DNA from: Bryoerythrophyllum caledonicum
Lineage: Eukaryota; Streptophyta; Bryopsida; Pottiales; Pottiaceae
NCBI GenBank assembly: GCA_963971425.1
Contig: OZ020520.1
Location: 25,686,754 to 25,750,753 of the forward strand
Direction of reading: 5' to 3'
Length of the DNA stretch: 64,000 bases
Shown: positions 46,051 through 56,959 of the stretch, piece after piece
Layout of the letters: each line of letters opens with the position of its first letter
Position numbering within the stretch: position 1 is the stretch's first letter
Translations under genes and position numbers: made by a program
Notes under the pieces: model-generated
Told to the model about the DNA's origin: nothing
Databases searched by the model: none
Seen by the model: the letters and a program-made list of their open reading frames with translations, nothing else

Positions 46051-47870
46051 AAAATTACTAAAAATAGAATACACTTCCTAAGGAAAACAGAAATAAGGGA
46101 TGAAAAATTAGCCAAATTAGGAATGAGAATTCAGTATGATAAGAATAAAAATATCAAGAACATAACTAAAATCAGCAGTACAAAAAATAGAAAAAACTTC
46201 CTAAGAAAAAGGAAAATAAGAGTTGGAAAATTAACCAAATTAATAATGAGAAGTAAATATAATAATAATACAAATATGAAGAAAAGAGCTATTATCCGGA
46301 GGACTAAAAATAGAAAATGCTTCATAAGAAAATCAAAAATAAGAGATGGAAAATTAACCAAATTAGTAAAGAGAATTAATTATGAACAAAATAAAAATAT
46401 TAAGAATACAACTATAAAAAACAATACTAAAAATAGAAAAAGCTTCCTAAGAAAATCACAAATAAAGGATGGAAAATTAACCAAATTAGTAATGAGAATG
46501 AATTATGAAAAGAATAAAAATATTAAGAACACAGCTATAAAAAACAATACCAAAAATAGAAAATGCTTCATAAGAAAAAGAAAAATAAGGGATGGAAAAA
46601 TAACCAAATTAGTAATGAGAAGTAAATATAATAAGAATAAAAATATTATCAAGAGAGCTAAAAACAGCAAGACTAAAAATAGAGAATGCTTCATAAGGAA
46701 ATCAAAAATAAGGGATGGAAAATTAACAAAATTAGTAATGAGAATCAATCATGATAAGAATAAAAATATTAATAAAACAGCGAAAAACAGCAGTACTAAA
46801 AATAGAAAATGCTATAAAAGAAAATCAAAAATAAGGGATGGAAAGTTAACAAAATTAGTAATGAGAATTAATCATGATAAGAATAAAAATATTAATAAAA
46901 CAGCGAAAAACAGCAGTACTAAAAATAGAAAATGCTATATAAGAAAATCAAAAATAAGGGATGGAAAGTTAACCAAATTAGTAATGAGAATTAATCATGA
47001 TAAGAATAAAAATATTAATAAAACAGCAAAAAACAGCAGTACTAAAAATAGAAAATGCTATATAAGAAAATCAAAAATAAGGGATGGAAAGTTAACCAAA
47101 TTAGTAATGAGAATTAATCATGATAAGAATATAAGTATTAAGAACACAACTAAAAACAGCAGCAGTAAAAATAGAGAATGATTTCTAAGAAAAACAAAAA
47201 TAAGGGATGGAAAGTTAACCAAATTAGTAATGAGAAGTAGTTATAATAAGAATACAAGTATTATAAAAAGAATTAAAAATAGCAGTACTAAAAATAGAGA
47301 ATGCTATATAAGAAAATCAAAAATCAGGGATGGAAAGTTAACAAAATTAGTAATGAGAATTAATGATGATAAGAATAAAAATATTAATAAAACAGCGAAA
47401 AACAGCAGTAATAAAAATAAAAAATGCTATATAAGAAAATAAAAAATAAGGGATGGAAAGTTAACTAAATTAGTAATGAGAATTAATCATGATAAGAATA
47501 TAAGTATTAAGAACACAACTAAAAACAGCAGCACTAAAAATAGAGAATGTTTTCTAAGAAATACAAAAATATGGGATGGAAAGTTAACTAAATTCGTAAT
47601 GAGAAGTAGTTAAAATAAGAATACAAGTATTATAAAAAGAATAAAAAATAGCAGTACTAAAAATAGAGAATGCTTTGAAAGAAAATAAAAAATAAGGGAT
47701 GGAAAGTTAAACAGATTAGTAATGAGAAATAGTTATAATAAGAATACAAGTATTAAAAACACAGCTATAAATAACAGTGCTAAAAATAGAAAATACTCCC
47801 TAAGAAAAAGAAAAATAAGGGATGGAAAAATAACCAAATTAGTAATGAGAAGTAATAAGAATAAAAATAG
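46050..47870 (+). repeat. 123-bp tandem array encoding lysine-rich 41-residue units
   Basis: About 15 units follow one another; the word TGCTATA recurs at exact 123-bp steps (46810, 46933, 47056). Because 123 is divisible by three, the frame opened at 45274 stays open to 47181 over about nine units, then meets stops. Each unit carries KIRDGKLTKLVMR. The most similar units are in the middle (46690-47160). The product would be extremely basic. Whether it is translated is unknown. Confidence 0.85.
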
Positions 47871-48356
47871 TAGAAATGTGTTGAGAGTATGTAGAATTAT
47901 AAAAATAGGAGGTGGGATTACAGTCTCGCCGGCCGTTTGGGCGTCGAAGGCGCCAAAAATAGACTTACTAAAAATAGAAATTCTAATAAAAGTAAGAATA
48001 TATACGAATCTGATTGAAATAAATATCAATCTGTTTTTAGAAATCATAGTTTTAGACAAAATATGTTTAGAAAGAAATCTTTTAGAAAACTCATTATTTC
48101 AATATACGGGTACATATACTGATACATATACTGATACTTATACTGATACATACATCGATGAGTATACTTATAAATATACTGATACAAATACTGGTACATA
48201 TACTGATGCTGCGATGCACATACTGGTATGTATATAAATACAAATACTTATACTTATACAAATGCAAATACCAATACAAATAGTGGTACGTGAACTCATA
48301 CGAATACTAACACAAATACTAACAAAGATATTGATACAAATACCAAGACAAAAACC
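47871..48356 (+). repeat. Spacer with ATACTG/ATACAT hexamer repeats
   Basis: After a short unique GC-richer piece (about 47910-47960), 48100-48360 is filled with ATACTGATACAT-type repeats. No domain is recognisable. Confidence 0.6.
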
Positions 48357-51300
48357 GTGACATACACTAATACAAACATACAAAAGAATACTAATATAAT
48401 ATCACATAAAACTACATACACACACACAAAGACAACCACACACCATCAACGAAACACATACATATACATACACACATACAAAGACAAACACATACAATCA
48501 AAAAAACACAAATACCACATTCAAAAACAAAAAATTCTAAAACAAAACAAAAAACCCATCTACTACAAACTACTAATATTAATTGAAGGAGACATGGAGA
48601 CTAACCCAAGACCCATGCCGAACATATTAAAAAGACACCCCACTTCGCACAAAAAGAATGCCAAAACATATTTCATACCAAATACTAATACAAACACCAA
48701 AACAAACAATTGTACAAACCACAAAGTATAGAATAACACCGCATATGAAAAAAAGGACTTAAAAACCACTTTAAAAACCAACATAAACCCACATACAAAT
48801 AGTCTTAAACATAATAGTTACATATACACACGGACAAAAACAACCAAGATAAAATACAACCAATCATACATACATCCATACACCACTAAAACAAAAACAA
48901 CCACAAAAAACACATGGACAAAAAATAAACTAAAGACGAAAACAACTACACCTACTATAAAAATAAATAAACCCACAACTCACACACAAAATACAAACAT
49001 CCACCTACCCCCAAACCAACAAGTCATTAATAACACAACAAAGCATTTAAAATACACCACTAAACATATATACCACCACAAACTTCTACTACTTCTAGGA
49101 GGAGACATTGAAACCAACCTGGGACCCATACCCAATATACTAAAAAGACATCCTACATCACATAAGAAAAATGCCAAAATCTACTTTATACCTAATACCA
49201 TAAAACTCCAACCAGAATATGAACACATTGCAAAACCCTTCGCACCATTTCTAAAAAACACACATATATTACACCACATACAAAACACTTCCCACCCAAA
49301 CATTGCCCAATACATACAACAAAAAAATACACATCCACCACCCCACATCTTATATGCACTAATAATCACTACTCATCCAAACATAGATGAATGGAACCAA
49401 CTTCTAAATCCACAAAATTGGAACACAATTACATGGACTAATACACTCCTACAAACCTTACTAACCTTACAAAACCCACCAGAACGACACATTTACACTC
49501 CACACCCCTATACTGAATTCCTAGTAGACAACCAAAATATTATAAACCATGAGAACTCAATACATAAAAGACTATACGACTTCTTACATAGTCAAGACAT
49601 ACCACCCTCAAATGATATAATAAAACTAAAATTCCCTTACCTCCCTAACAACCTCATAAGTGAATCACTAAAATGTCTAGACCCTATACCGGAATACACC
49701 CACCCACCCCCACCTCTTCCCTATATCCCTCCTCAAAACCAAAATCAAAACATTAGACCAAACCAAGAAAATACATACATAATCACATGGAATGCCTCCT
49801 CACTAAACACTGCCCTTCCTAGCTTACAAATTCTAGTCACAAACACAGACACACCACCGGCTCTTATAGTTATACAAGAAACAAAACTAACCGCCACAAA
49901 ATCTACAAAATATATACAAAATATATTTCAAGACTATAAACTCATCTTTAACAATACACATGCACTTACAAGATGCATGCAACAAAGGAGACCATACACA
50001 CCGGGCCGTGGTGGCCTCCTTACATTAATACACAAAAAATATACATTCCCCGGCAACATCAACAAAATCCCTACCCCAATGCACATATCACCATACATTC
50101 AAATAATTAAAATCACTAATCACCCACTACAATCGTGGTTAATCTTTCACATGTATATGCCATCCCATCCCGAAGACACTAGATTTCTCTTAGATATACA
50201 AAACACTATTACAACCCATATTAATAATCATCCCAATCATACATACCTATTATGTGGAGACTTCAATAGAGACATAGCGCTAATTGGCCGCCAAAATGGA
50301 AACCACCACACCCCCCCTCAAAACATTGATTACCAATGGCGCCGCTTCACAAAAAACTTAAACTTCACTTACATCAATACCGATACACAATTCTCTAGAC
50401 AAGGTGGCTACAATTATAGTGATTGGAGTCTAATAGATGGTTTCTATATAAATACAAACAACAACACACAATACACCTCCACAACAAACAAAGATATTAT
50501 TCTCAATTCGGACCACTCACCCATACAACTGCACATCCCAAATAACACACTAATTAGTAGAACTCCTACAATCCCAAACAAAGACACTATATGCATACTC
50601 AACCCCATCCCAAAAACCAACATAGAAAAATTCAACACAAAATTCTTCGAAAAAAACTCAGTACAAATAGACTCCCTCATAAACACTCTTGAAAACAATA
50701 GCCAATTAACACAAGCTCAATGGCAAGAAGCATGCCACTCTCTAGACAAACTCATCAATAAAATCTCTGATACACTAGAACAAACTTGTAGAGCACACCC
50801 AATACCCCAAATGACAAACAGACCCTCTGAACAAGGCGGGTATCTACCCCGCAAACTTTCTAAAACTTGGAAACAACACTTAACCACATACCATACCATA
50901 CGTAAAACCATTAGAATTGTACAAAACAACCCTCAATGGCGTAACCACCCCATACACAACGAAATACTAAATATACAACACATCCAAATCCCTACCCCGC
51001 CGCCTCCGGACCTTCCCCACGATACATGGATAAAAGATATTGCGATAATTGCAAAAAATGCCAACATACAAGCCCGGAAAATAATCACAAAATACACAAA
51101 AGAAAACATTAAAAAAGCCATCTCAAAATACAGACAACTATACGAAATCAGCCCCAAAAAAATTAACAAAAAAGTCTTTAAAAACCTTGAATCCCCACCA
51201 ATGGATTGTATCAAAGATCAATATAATAATATTCTAACTAGCCCCGAAGACATTGCGAATGAAATATTCAACCAACAAACAAAAACCAATAGACCAACAG

Positions 51301-51446
51301 TACCAACATGTAATTACCAGCCACAACATACAATAGAATGCACATGTGCAATACGCCAATACCCTTGGCACGACCTGGACGGATATACCCTTGGCACGAC
51401 CTGGACGGATATACCCTTGGCACGACCTGGACGGATATACCCTTGA
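48357..51446 (+). pseudogene. LINE ORF2, N-terminal part: two 2A-like motifs and APE endonuclease
   Basis: One frame runs from 48357 to 51446 with a single internal stop, TAG at 48729. It carries GDMETNPRP (48588-48614) and, 171 codons later, GDIETNLGP (49101-49127), each followed by PNILKRHPTSHKKNAK; these resemble 2A ribosome-skipping peptides (consensus ending NPGP), each with one key residue wrong. The APE-type endonuclease follows: TWNASSL (about 49786), VIQETKL (about 49873), GRGGLLTLIHKK (about 50000), YMPSHPEDTRF, LLCGDFNRD (about 50250), DWSLIDGFY and LNSDHSPI (about 50505). This domain nicks target DNA to prime reverse transcription. There is no in-frame ATG between the TAG and 49977, so translation would have to enter upstream. 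A 26-bp triplication at 51362-51440 throws the frame off just before the RT. Confidence 0.8.
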
Positions 51447-52288
51447 CAAACGGGGCGAACCAGAAATTCCACTACATAAATACTTCAACAGAGCCACATA
51501 CGACACATGCCTCCAAAATCTTGGAAATAATAAAGCCCCAGGCCCAGACCGCATACCAAACTCAATACTCAAAAACATGCCTCCAAGATTTCATAAACTA
51601 CTATTCCTATTCTTTTTTCACTGCTATTAACAAAAACAAATACCAAATTCATGGAAAACAAGTGCAACAATTCTACTATACAAAAAAGGCGATCCATCCA
51701 TGCTACTCAATCATAGACCAATTGCACTAGCTAACACAATATATAAGCTTTTTACCAGTACACTCACCCACATACTATCCTCATACGGCGAAAAATTCAA
51801 AATCCTACATGATAGTCAAGAAGGATTTAGAGCGGGGAGAAGTACCGCACGGCAAATACAAACTATAATTGCCGCATTAGAAGACGCAAAATTTACTAAC
51901 CAAGATATATACATACTATACGTGGACTTCAAAAATGGCTTTGGCTCAATTGATCATGCCAGACTTCTAGCAATAATGTGAGACCTTGGCTACCCAAAAG
52001 AGGCAACTACACTTATTGGTAACATCTATTCCCAATCATCTACTTGCTATATCGGCGAACACTTTGGGAAAACAAAACCTATACCCATCCAAAGAGGAAC
52101 TATACAAGGAGACACCCTCAGTCCATATCTATTTATTATATTTTTAGAACCACTACTTAGATGGCTAGAAAGAGGCAATAATGGATATACTTTCGGCACA
52201 TCACAAGTCACAATAAACTCCGCCGCATACGAAGATGACCTAGCCACCATAACTAACAAAATCAAATCAATCCAAATACAACTCCATA
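51346..52288 (+). pseudogene. LINE reverse transcriptase domain, truncated
   Basis: In the +1 frame relative to the APE part, the RT fingers and palm are readable: NNKAPGPDRIPN (about 51523), [20 protein letters not shown] (about 51670-51735), [17 protein letters not shown] (about 51819), motif [14 protein letters not shown] (51919-51957), GTIQGDTLSPYLF (about 52098) and motif C as YEDD (52228-52239) in place of the usual YADD. Stops occur at 51628 and 51979. The thumb and everything up to the end of RNase H are missing: the frame passes from NKIKSI into HTHKVRAHANIDG within about 30 bp. Confidence 0.85.
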
Positions 52289-53398
52289 CACAAAGTCAGA
52301 GCCCATGCCAACATTGATGGCAACGAACAAGCAGACAAACTTGCAAAAGAAGGCCGAGAAAAAACACACAAAAATGCCAAAGACCCGCACGAACACGCCC
52401 ATGCCACCCCATACTACTTTCAAAAAGAAGATTGGCCTTCCAAAGAAGATACCCCCGACAAAGGCCCAATTAGATTTTTGGGCAAATATCTCAAAAAACA
52501 AGACCTCTACAACAACCTTGACACAATCTCAGAAAATATTCCTAACATAGATAAATGGACTAACAATAACGACATAGACAATGAACTCTCTACAAACTTT
52601 TGGAAAAACCCCATCATCTCAGACTCACAAATAACATGCCTCATCAAATTCCGTACTAGCCAGTATATGGGAAACGCTCGCAAACAACTCTTCTTTGGAA
52701 CAGAAAGATTCCCATCCATAACATGTCCCATATGCCCCTCAATGGACCCCGACACATGGCTCCATGTTCTACTCAAATGCCAAAACCACCACATTCACTC
52801 TTTAATTGTTAAAAGACACAATAAAGCGGTATGGGAAGTCCGAAAACTAATTACATCCTACAATAAATCGAGATGTTTCATATTAATGAACGCCGGCACT
52901 TTTAATAATAATCCACAAGAAAATACGGTCCCCCCTTGGCTACTCCCATGCTCATGTATGACCCAAAGATGTCAGTGTAACGCTCGGCTCAAACCGGACA
53001 TCCTCTGCGTTAAAGGTTTACCATATAATGACCCACCACCCGATAACATCAACCAAGAATACACCATTCAATTCATTGAGTTCACATATTGCAATGACAG
53101 ATTTTCCCCGGAAACAATCCAAAATAAAATAGATAAATACCAACCCCTTATTGACGACATCATCGCCCTCGGATGGAATGTCGACCCCCTTATTGTAATC
53201 ACTTCCGGCGCTCGTGCCGCCACCTTTACCCCATCTATGAAATCTCTAGAAGATAACTTCAAGATACCCATTGAAACAATTAAAACCTCCTTTAAAAACA
53301 TTAACACCATAGCTATTCAATATGCCATGTCCATTCTCCTGCATAAACGCAAAATCGAAAACAATCAAGTCGTCCCAGATACACAGGACCCCCCTTAA
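52289..53398 (+). CDS. LINE ORF2, C-terminal part: RNase H tail, zinc knuckle, REL-like domain
   Basis: This frame is open to the TAA at 53396. It starts with the end of an RNase H domain (HKVRAHANIDGNEQADKLAK), continues through a linker to a CCHC-like knuckle CPICPSMDPDTWLHVLLKC (about 52724-52780), a second cysteine group (CSCMTQRCQCNAR, about 52950-52990), and a domain with LKPDILCV (about 52988), IQFIEFTYCNDRF (about 53065-53103) and NKIDKYQPLIDDII (about 53125). The PD...E-x-T spacing followed by K--KY is the pattern of restriction-like PD-(D/E)-x-K endonucleases at the C-terminus of REL LINEs, though the final Lys is replaced by Thr. I rate RNase H and knuckle firm and the nuclease fold probable. 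Confidence 0.7.
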   Translation, partial: HKVRAHANIDGNEQADKLAKEGREKTHKNAKDPHEHAHATPYYFQKEDWPSKEDTPDKGPIRFLGKYLKKQDLYNNLDTISENIPNIDKWTNNNDIDNELSTNFWKNPIISDSQITCLIKFRTSQYMGNARKQLFFGTERFPSITCPICPSMDPDTWLHVLLKCQNHHIHSLIVKRHNKAVWEVRKLITSYNKSRCFILMNAGTFNNNPQENTVPPWLLPCSCMTQRCQCNARLKPDILCVKGLPYNDPPPDNINQEYTIQFIEFTYCNDRFSPETIQNKIDKYQPLIDDIIALGWNVDPLIVITSGARAATFTPSMKSLEDNFKIPIETIKTSFKNINTIAIQYAMSILLHKRKIENNQVVPDTQDPP

Positions 53399-53681
53399 AT
53401 TCCTCCCCAACCTTGATTTATCATGACTTGCTTGTTTTGAGGTTTTTTGACTTCTTGCTTGGTTTATGGTTGGTTCGTTGGCTAGTCGCTTGGGTTGTGA
53501 TTTGTTGGTTGGTTGATTGTTTTGTGGCTCCTTGGCTTCTTGTTACATAGTGTCTACCCTGGAGAGAGGGAAGTAGGTCTAGCTTACTAATTCCTTGTCC
53601 AGTGGGCATGGTCTTAGTAGTGGAACGAACAGACACTTTATTCACGCCGGCCTCCTTCGGAGACCGGCGTTCTTCTTCTTC
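53399..53681 (+). other. LINE 3' UTR with terminal hairpin and TTC tail
   Basis: The T/G-rich untranslated region includes TTGGTTGGTTG words. Close to the end, ACGCCGGCCTC (53644) pairs with GAGACCGGCGT (53660-53670) around a CTTCG loop, with one mismatch. The element ends in (TTC)n directly before the target duplication. LINE 3' hairpins are recognised by the RT in several clades. Confidence 0.75.
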
Positions 53682-53699
53682 TTGAAAACAATAATTCTT
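53682..53699 (+). repeat. Right target-site duplication of the LINE
   Basis: TTGAAAACAATAATTCTT, identical to 41429-41446. Confidence 0.9.
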
Positions 53700-53949
53700 C
53701 TTTGCTATAAAAAAGATTTTTTTTTTTAATTTTAATTTTTTTCCTAATTTCAATAAGAAGTATTTGGGAACACAATTATAAGACTTTATGGTTAATGAGG
53801 AAATAGTAACATACATGTCAAGTCCGAACTTGCAAGCACCGCATCATGCAATCACAATAATGAGAATTCAAATAGAGAATAAAAGGAGCTCTTTCATTTA
53901 CGATATTTGGTGGGAGTTACAAAATTGCCAAAGGCTCTTTTTCCAAAAC

Positions 53950-54860
53950 ATTTCAAAATTGTTTGCCGTACATTTCTAGCACTATTAAAGTTCTAAACAA
54001 GTTCCAGCCCATTAAAATTGCAATCAAGCGGTCCTTGTCCCGAACTTCTTCCTTTAGTTCTTGAATTTCTTCATGGCATCCCTCAACTTCATTTTCTTTT
54101 TCCCATACTTCTTCTGGTAGATCCTTGATTATCTTCAAACTTTGCTCAAGTCGATCAAGAAGTCAAAGATAATCGTCACGATTTACCGAGTCACTTTCTG
54201 TGGAGTTTTGGTTTGTATCCACACCCTCGTCACGTACTGCATCCGTCTTTGAAGCATCCCCTTCTTTGCCATCTTCATCTAAAATCAATGGCTCTTAGTT
54301 CAATGTAGCTTCCTTAAAGCCAGATTTGAAGGAGAACTCTTTATGCCTACGCACGCATGGATCACATCCAGTATCCGAATCGCCCCTAAAAGTCTCAGAC
54401 CACTTGACTTTGTCATTCGGAAATTCAACCTCGCTTATTTTTTTTTCGAGACCTTCTTCCAAAAACTTCTACGGTATTGTCAATCCAATGATTGGCGTCA
54501 TCTTGGAGTTCCTTTAGATTTTCATTGTCCTCCAATCAACCGGTACTCCAAGTACCACCTCCGAATAAACCATCCGTAAAACAAATATATTTACTGAGTT
54601 GTGGCGCACCTTGGCCTTGTCATAGATATATTGGAACGCTTGGATGCGGCGCTTCTTGAAGACTTCATTGGTGCAGAAACTTAAGTTGGCCCAATTTGTA
54701 CGCCGCATTTATGAATACCACAAGTATGGCCACATGTGCCCCACATGACACCATCCAATGTTCTTTGCTCATTGTGCAAATGTCCACGGTTTTGGAACAA
54801 CCTTCCAACTAGAAAATGCCTTTAGCTCATGATCAATCAATATATGAAGGTGCTTCTTCT
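53950..54860 (-). pseudogene. ORF-X copy 3
   Basis: Minus-strand blocks in order: LHILIDHELKAFSSWKVVPK (about 54800-54860), KNIGWCHVGHMWPYLWYS, NEVFKKRRIQAFQYIYDKAK and VLRMVYSEVVLGVPVDWRTM (54520-54690), a degraded acidic middle, and a coiled coil (EVWEKENEVEGCHEEIQELK, 54000-54115). Several stops interrupt it. It is the clearest copy together with 56960-57880 and shows that the conserved block and the coiled coil belong to one protein. Confidence 0.65.
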
Positions 54861-54964
54861 GCTTGTGGCGTACTTGCCGCGTATTACAATGTCCTTTTCT
54901 GGATGTCTTGCGAGTGGTAGAAGGCTCTCCAAAATCCGTGGTTTGAATTGGCGTGAAGAGGTCG

Positions 54965-55060
54965 AGAAAGTAAAAGGCAGGGTTGTTCGGCCGTCCGTCT
55001 GTCCGGTAGTGTCCGTCCGTCCGGCTGTCCGTCCGGTAGAGGCTGTGTCCGTCCGATAAG
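54965..55060. repeat. GTCCGTCCG microsatellite-like repeat
   Basis: CCGTCCGTC/TGTCCGGTAG words recur about eight times between the ORF-X relic and the assembly gap. Confidence 0.7.
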
Positions 55061-55213
55061 GGTCAACCCTGGTTTGACCATGAGTCGAGGTAAATCAATT
55101 TACCCACTGCCACGAAGGCGACTACGTGGCTGACACGTCGTCAACAGGGTCGCGCGGGTACAGACAGAGGGGCGGGCACGTGAAGGGGGCGACCGCGTAC
55201 GGAGATGGGCCGG

Positions 55214-55413
55214 NNNNNNNNNNNNNNNNNNNNNNNNNNNNNNNNNNNNNNNNNNNNNNNNNNNNNNNNNNNNNNNNNNNNNNNNNNNNNNNNNNNNNNN
55301 NNNNNNNNNNNNNNNNNNNNNNNNNNNNNNNNNNNNNNNNNNNNNNNNNNNNNNNNNNNNNNNNNNNNNNNNNNNNNNNNNNNNNNNNNNNNNNNNNNNN
55401 NNNNNNNNNNNNN
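55214..55413. other. Assembly gap (200 N)
   Basis: Exactly 200 undetermined bases, probably a scaffolding placeholder of unknown true size. Reading frames that appear to span it are artefacts. Confidence 1.
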
Positions 55414-55654
55414 AAGCAGCTGCCAAGTGGCACTTGCGGGCCAAAGTGCTAGGAAGTGGAGATAAAAATGGAGTAAGGTACATATTTATAGAAAGGCGCG
55501 GATGCCGTAGGGCGCATACAATCTGGAAGCGCGTGTACGAGAACAACTTGGGCGTGTATGGTTTCCGCGTCTAGCACGTGCTAACAGGATTGGGCGCATT
55601 AATATTGGAGATCTGGATACATCACAAATCATTTATTATGCTCACTTACATACT

Positions 55655-55870
55655 ATTTAACCCCTAAAGAGCCAAAATCCTAAGGTGGGCTTTTGCAACT
55701 CTTGGGCAAGCTCTTATGATTGAAATTTCTATTTTCAATTATTTAACTCTTGTATGAAGATGTAAAAAGGTAGGGGCTATGTGGTAATATAGTTTTTATT
55801 CTTATTGGACCTATAGAATAAAAAAAATTCCATCTTAAGTGATGTTCTCTGAGGGTGGGCAACTCAAAAA
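55655..55870. mobile_element. Fragment of the TTAACCCCTAAAGG-family element
   Basis: TTTAACCCCTAAAGAGCC at 55657 starts a stretch similar to 60281-60500 (GGTGGGCTTTTGCAA, TTCTTATTGGACCTATAGAA, CCATCTTAA). The match fades after about 55870. Confidence 0.65.
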
Positions 55871-56879
55871 ATTTGAAATTAAATGTAAGATTTTTATGCA
55901 AGTAAATAACATGATTTTTATTATGTAGTCTTTAATGACCAGTTATCTTTACAATGAAACGTACAAATTATACATGTCTAAGACTATTTAATACATGATA
56001 TAAAGAAAGAAAAATAAAATCTTGATGAATAGTTTATAAATAATATTTATATCTACTGTAGTGGATTTTCAAATATATTTTAAGATCTCATATTATAACA
56101 ATATTGTATTTAATAAATAATAATAGACAAAGGGCGATTTAATAAATAATAATAGACAAAGGTGAATCAATGTATTTAATTCATTGATTGAAAATGATGA
56201 AGTTGTACAATCATGAAGATCAATATCTTATCAAAAAATATTTAATTTAATTTCACCTTGCAATTCAATTTATTACAATTTATAATTTCCAGAATTTGTA
56301 TAAACATAAATAATTGATTCACATCGTATACAAGATTTTACAAACTTTCACTTTATTACATTCTACAAATTCCAAAACATGAGGAACCATAAAAACTTGA
56401 TTTACATCATAGATATGTATTTACAAATTTCCATTTATTACATTTTACAATTTCCAAATAACAAAACAAAAATGTCATAATCCAATAACAATCACATTTT
56501 TTGGTCTACATCAATATCTTTTGGCAAACAATTAATTTATTTTTCTTCATCTCCTCCTTTTCTTTTCCTGTAAAATTAACTAGGATTATTGAAATCTTGG
56601 ATTTAGTGAGCAAAGTAAAAAGATGAGTGACGCACTCAATAGTTTATTTAGTTGGAATTTTTGATTCCCCTTGCAAATTACTTTCTCCTCCATAGCATCC
56701 TATTCTAGAGTGGCTACAACTCTTTAATTAATATTATTAGCAAACAAAAAGGGTGACATATTAGGATACAAGATAGAAGTGGCAAAATTAAACATAAGAT
56801 TGTAAAGAACTGAAGCCATTTACAAATGAAGTGCGAATTACAATATTCTCAAGGTCTATGATTTTAAAATGTTACAAAA
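55871..56879. other. AT-rich non-coding stretch
   Basis: No gene is visible. A 29-bp direct duplication (ATTTAATAAATAATAATAGA and following AAAGG) occurs at about 56108 and 56136. Confidence 0.5.
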
Positions 56880-56959
56880 TTGCCCATTGAACATTCATGG
56901 CACTACTTCCATTGCTATCAAATTCTAAGACTTTAAAAGTAAACACCGACTTAGCATAT

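Larger units (their letters stand above)
41447..53681 (+). mobile_element. 12.2-kb LINE (non-LTR retrotransposon), dual-endonuclease type
   Basis: The element is bounded by an identical 18-bp duplication and ends in a short TTC microsatellite after a stable hairpin, both usual for target-primed reverse transcription. It contains a long leader, ORF1, a repeat-filled middle and ORF2 with APE endonuclease, reverse transcriptase, RNase H remnant, zinc knuckle and a C-terminal nuclease-like domain. Length is well beyond the 5-8 kb usual for LINEs, largely because of tandem repeats. The base composition of its plus strand is strongly A- and C-rich. The order APE-RT-RNH-REL recalls Dualen/RandI elements. 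Stops and frameshifts make this copy non-autonomous. Confidence 0.85.

Noticed and set aside
45399..46748. Minus-strand frames rich in Phe, Leu, Ile and Val that mimic membrane proteins
   Set aside because: They are the complement of A-rich Lys/Asn/Thr repeats of the LINE; composition alone explains them.
46050..47870. CRISPR array
   Set aside because: Units are contiguous 123-bp tandem copies without unique spacers, in a plant LINE.
55100..55546. Open frames across the run of N
   Set aside because: The sequence is undetermined; the frames exist only because N cannot encode a stop.
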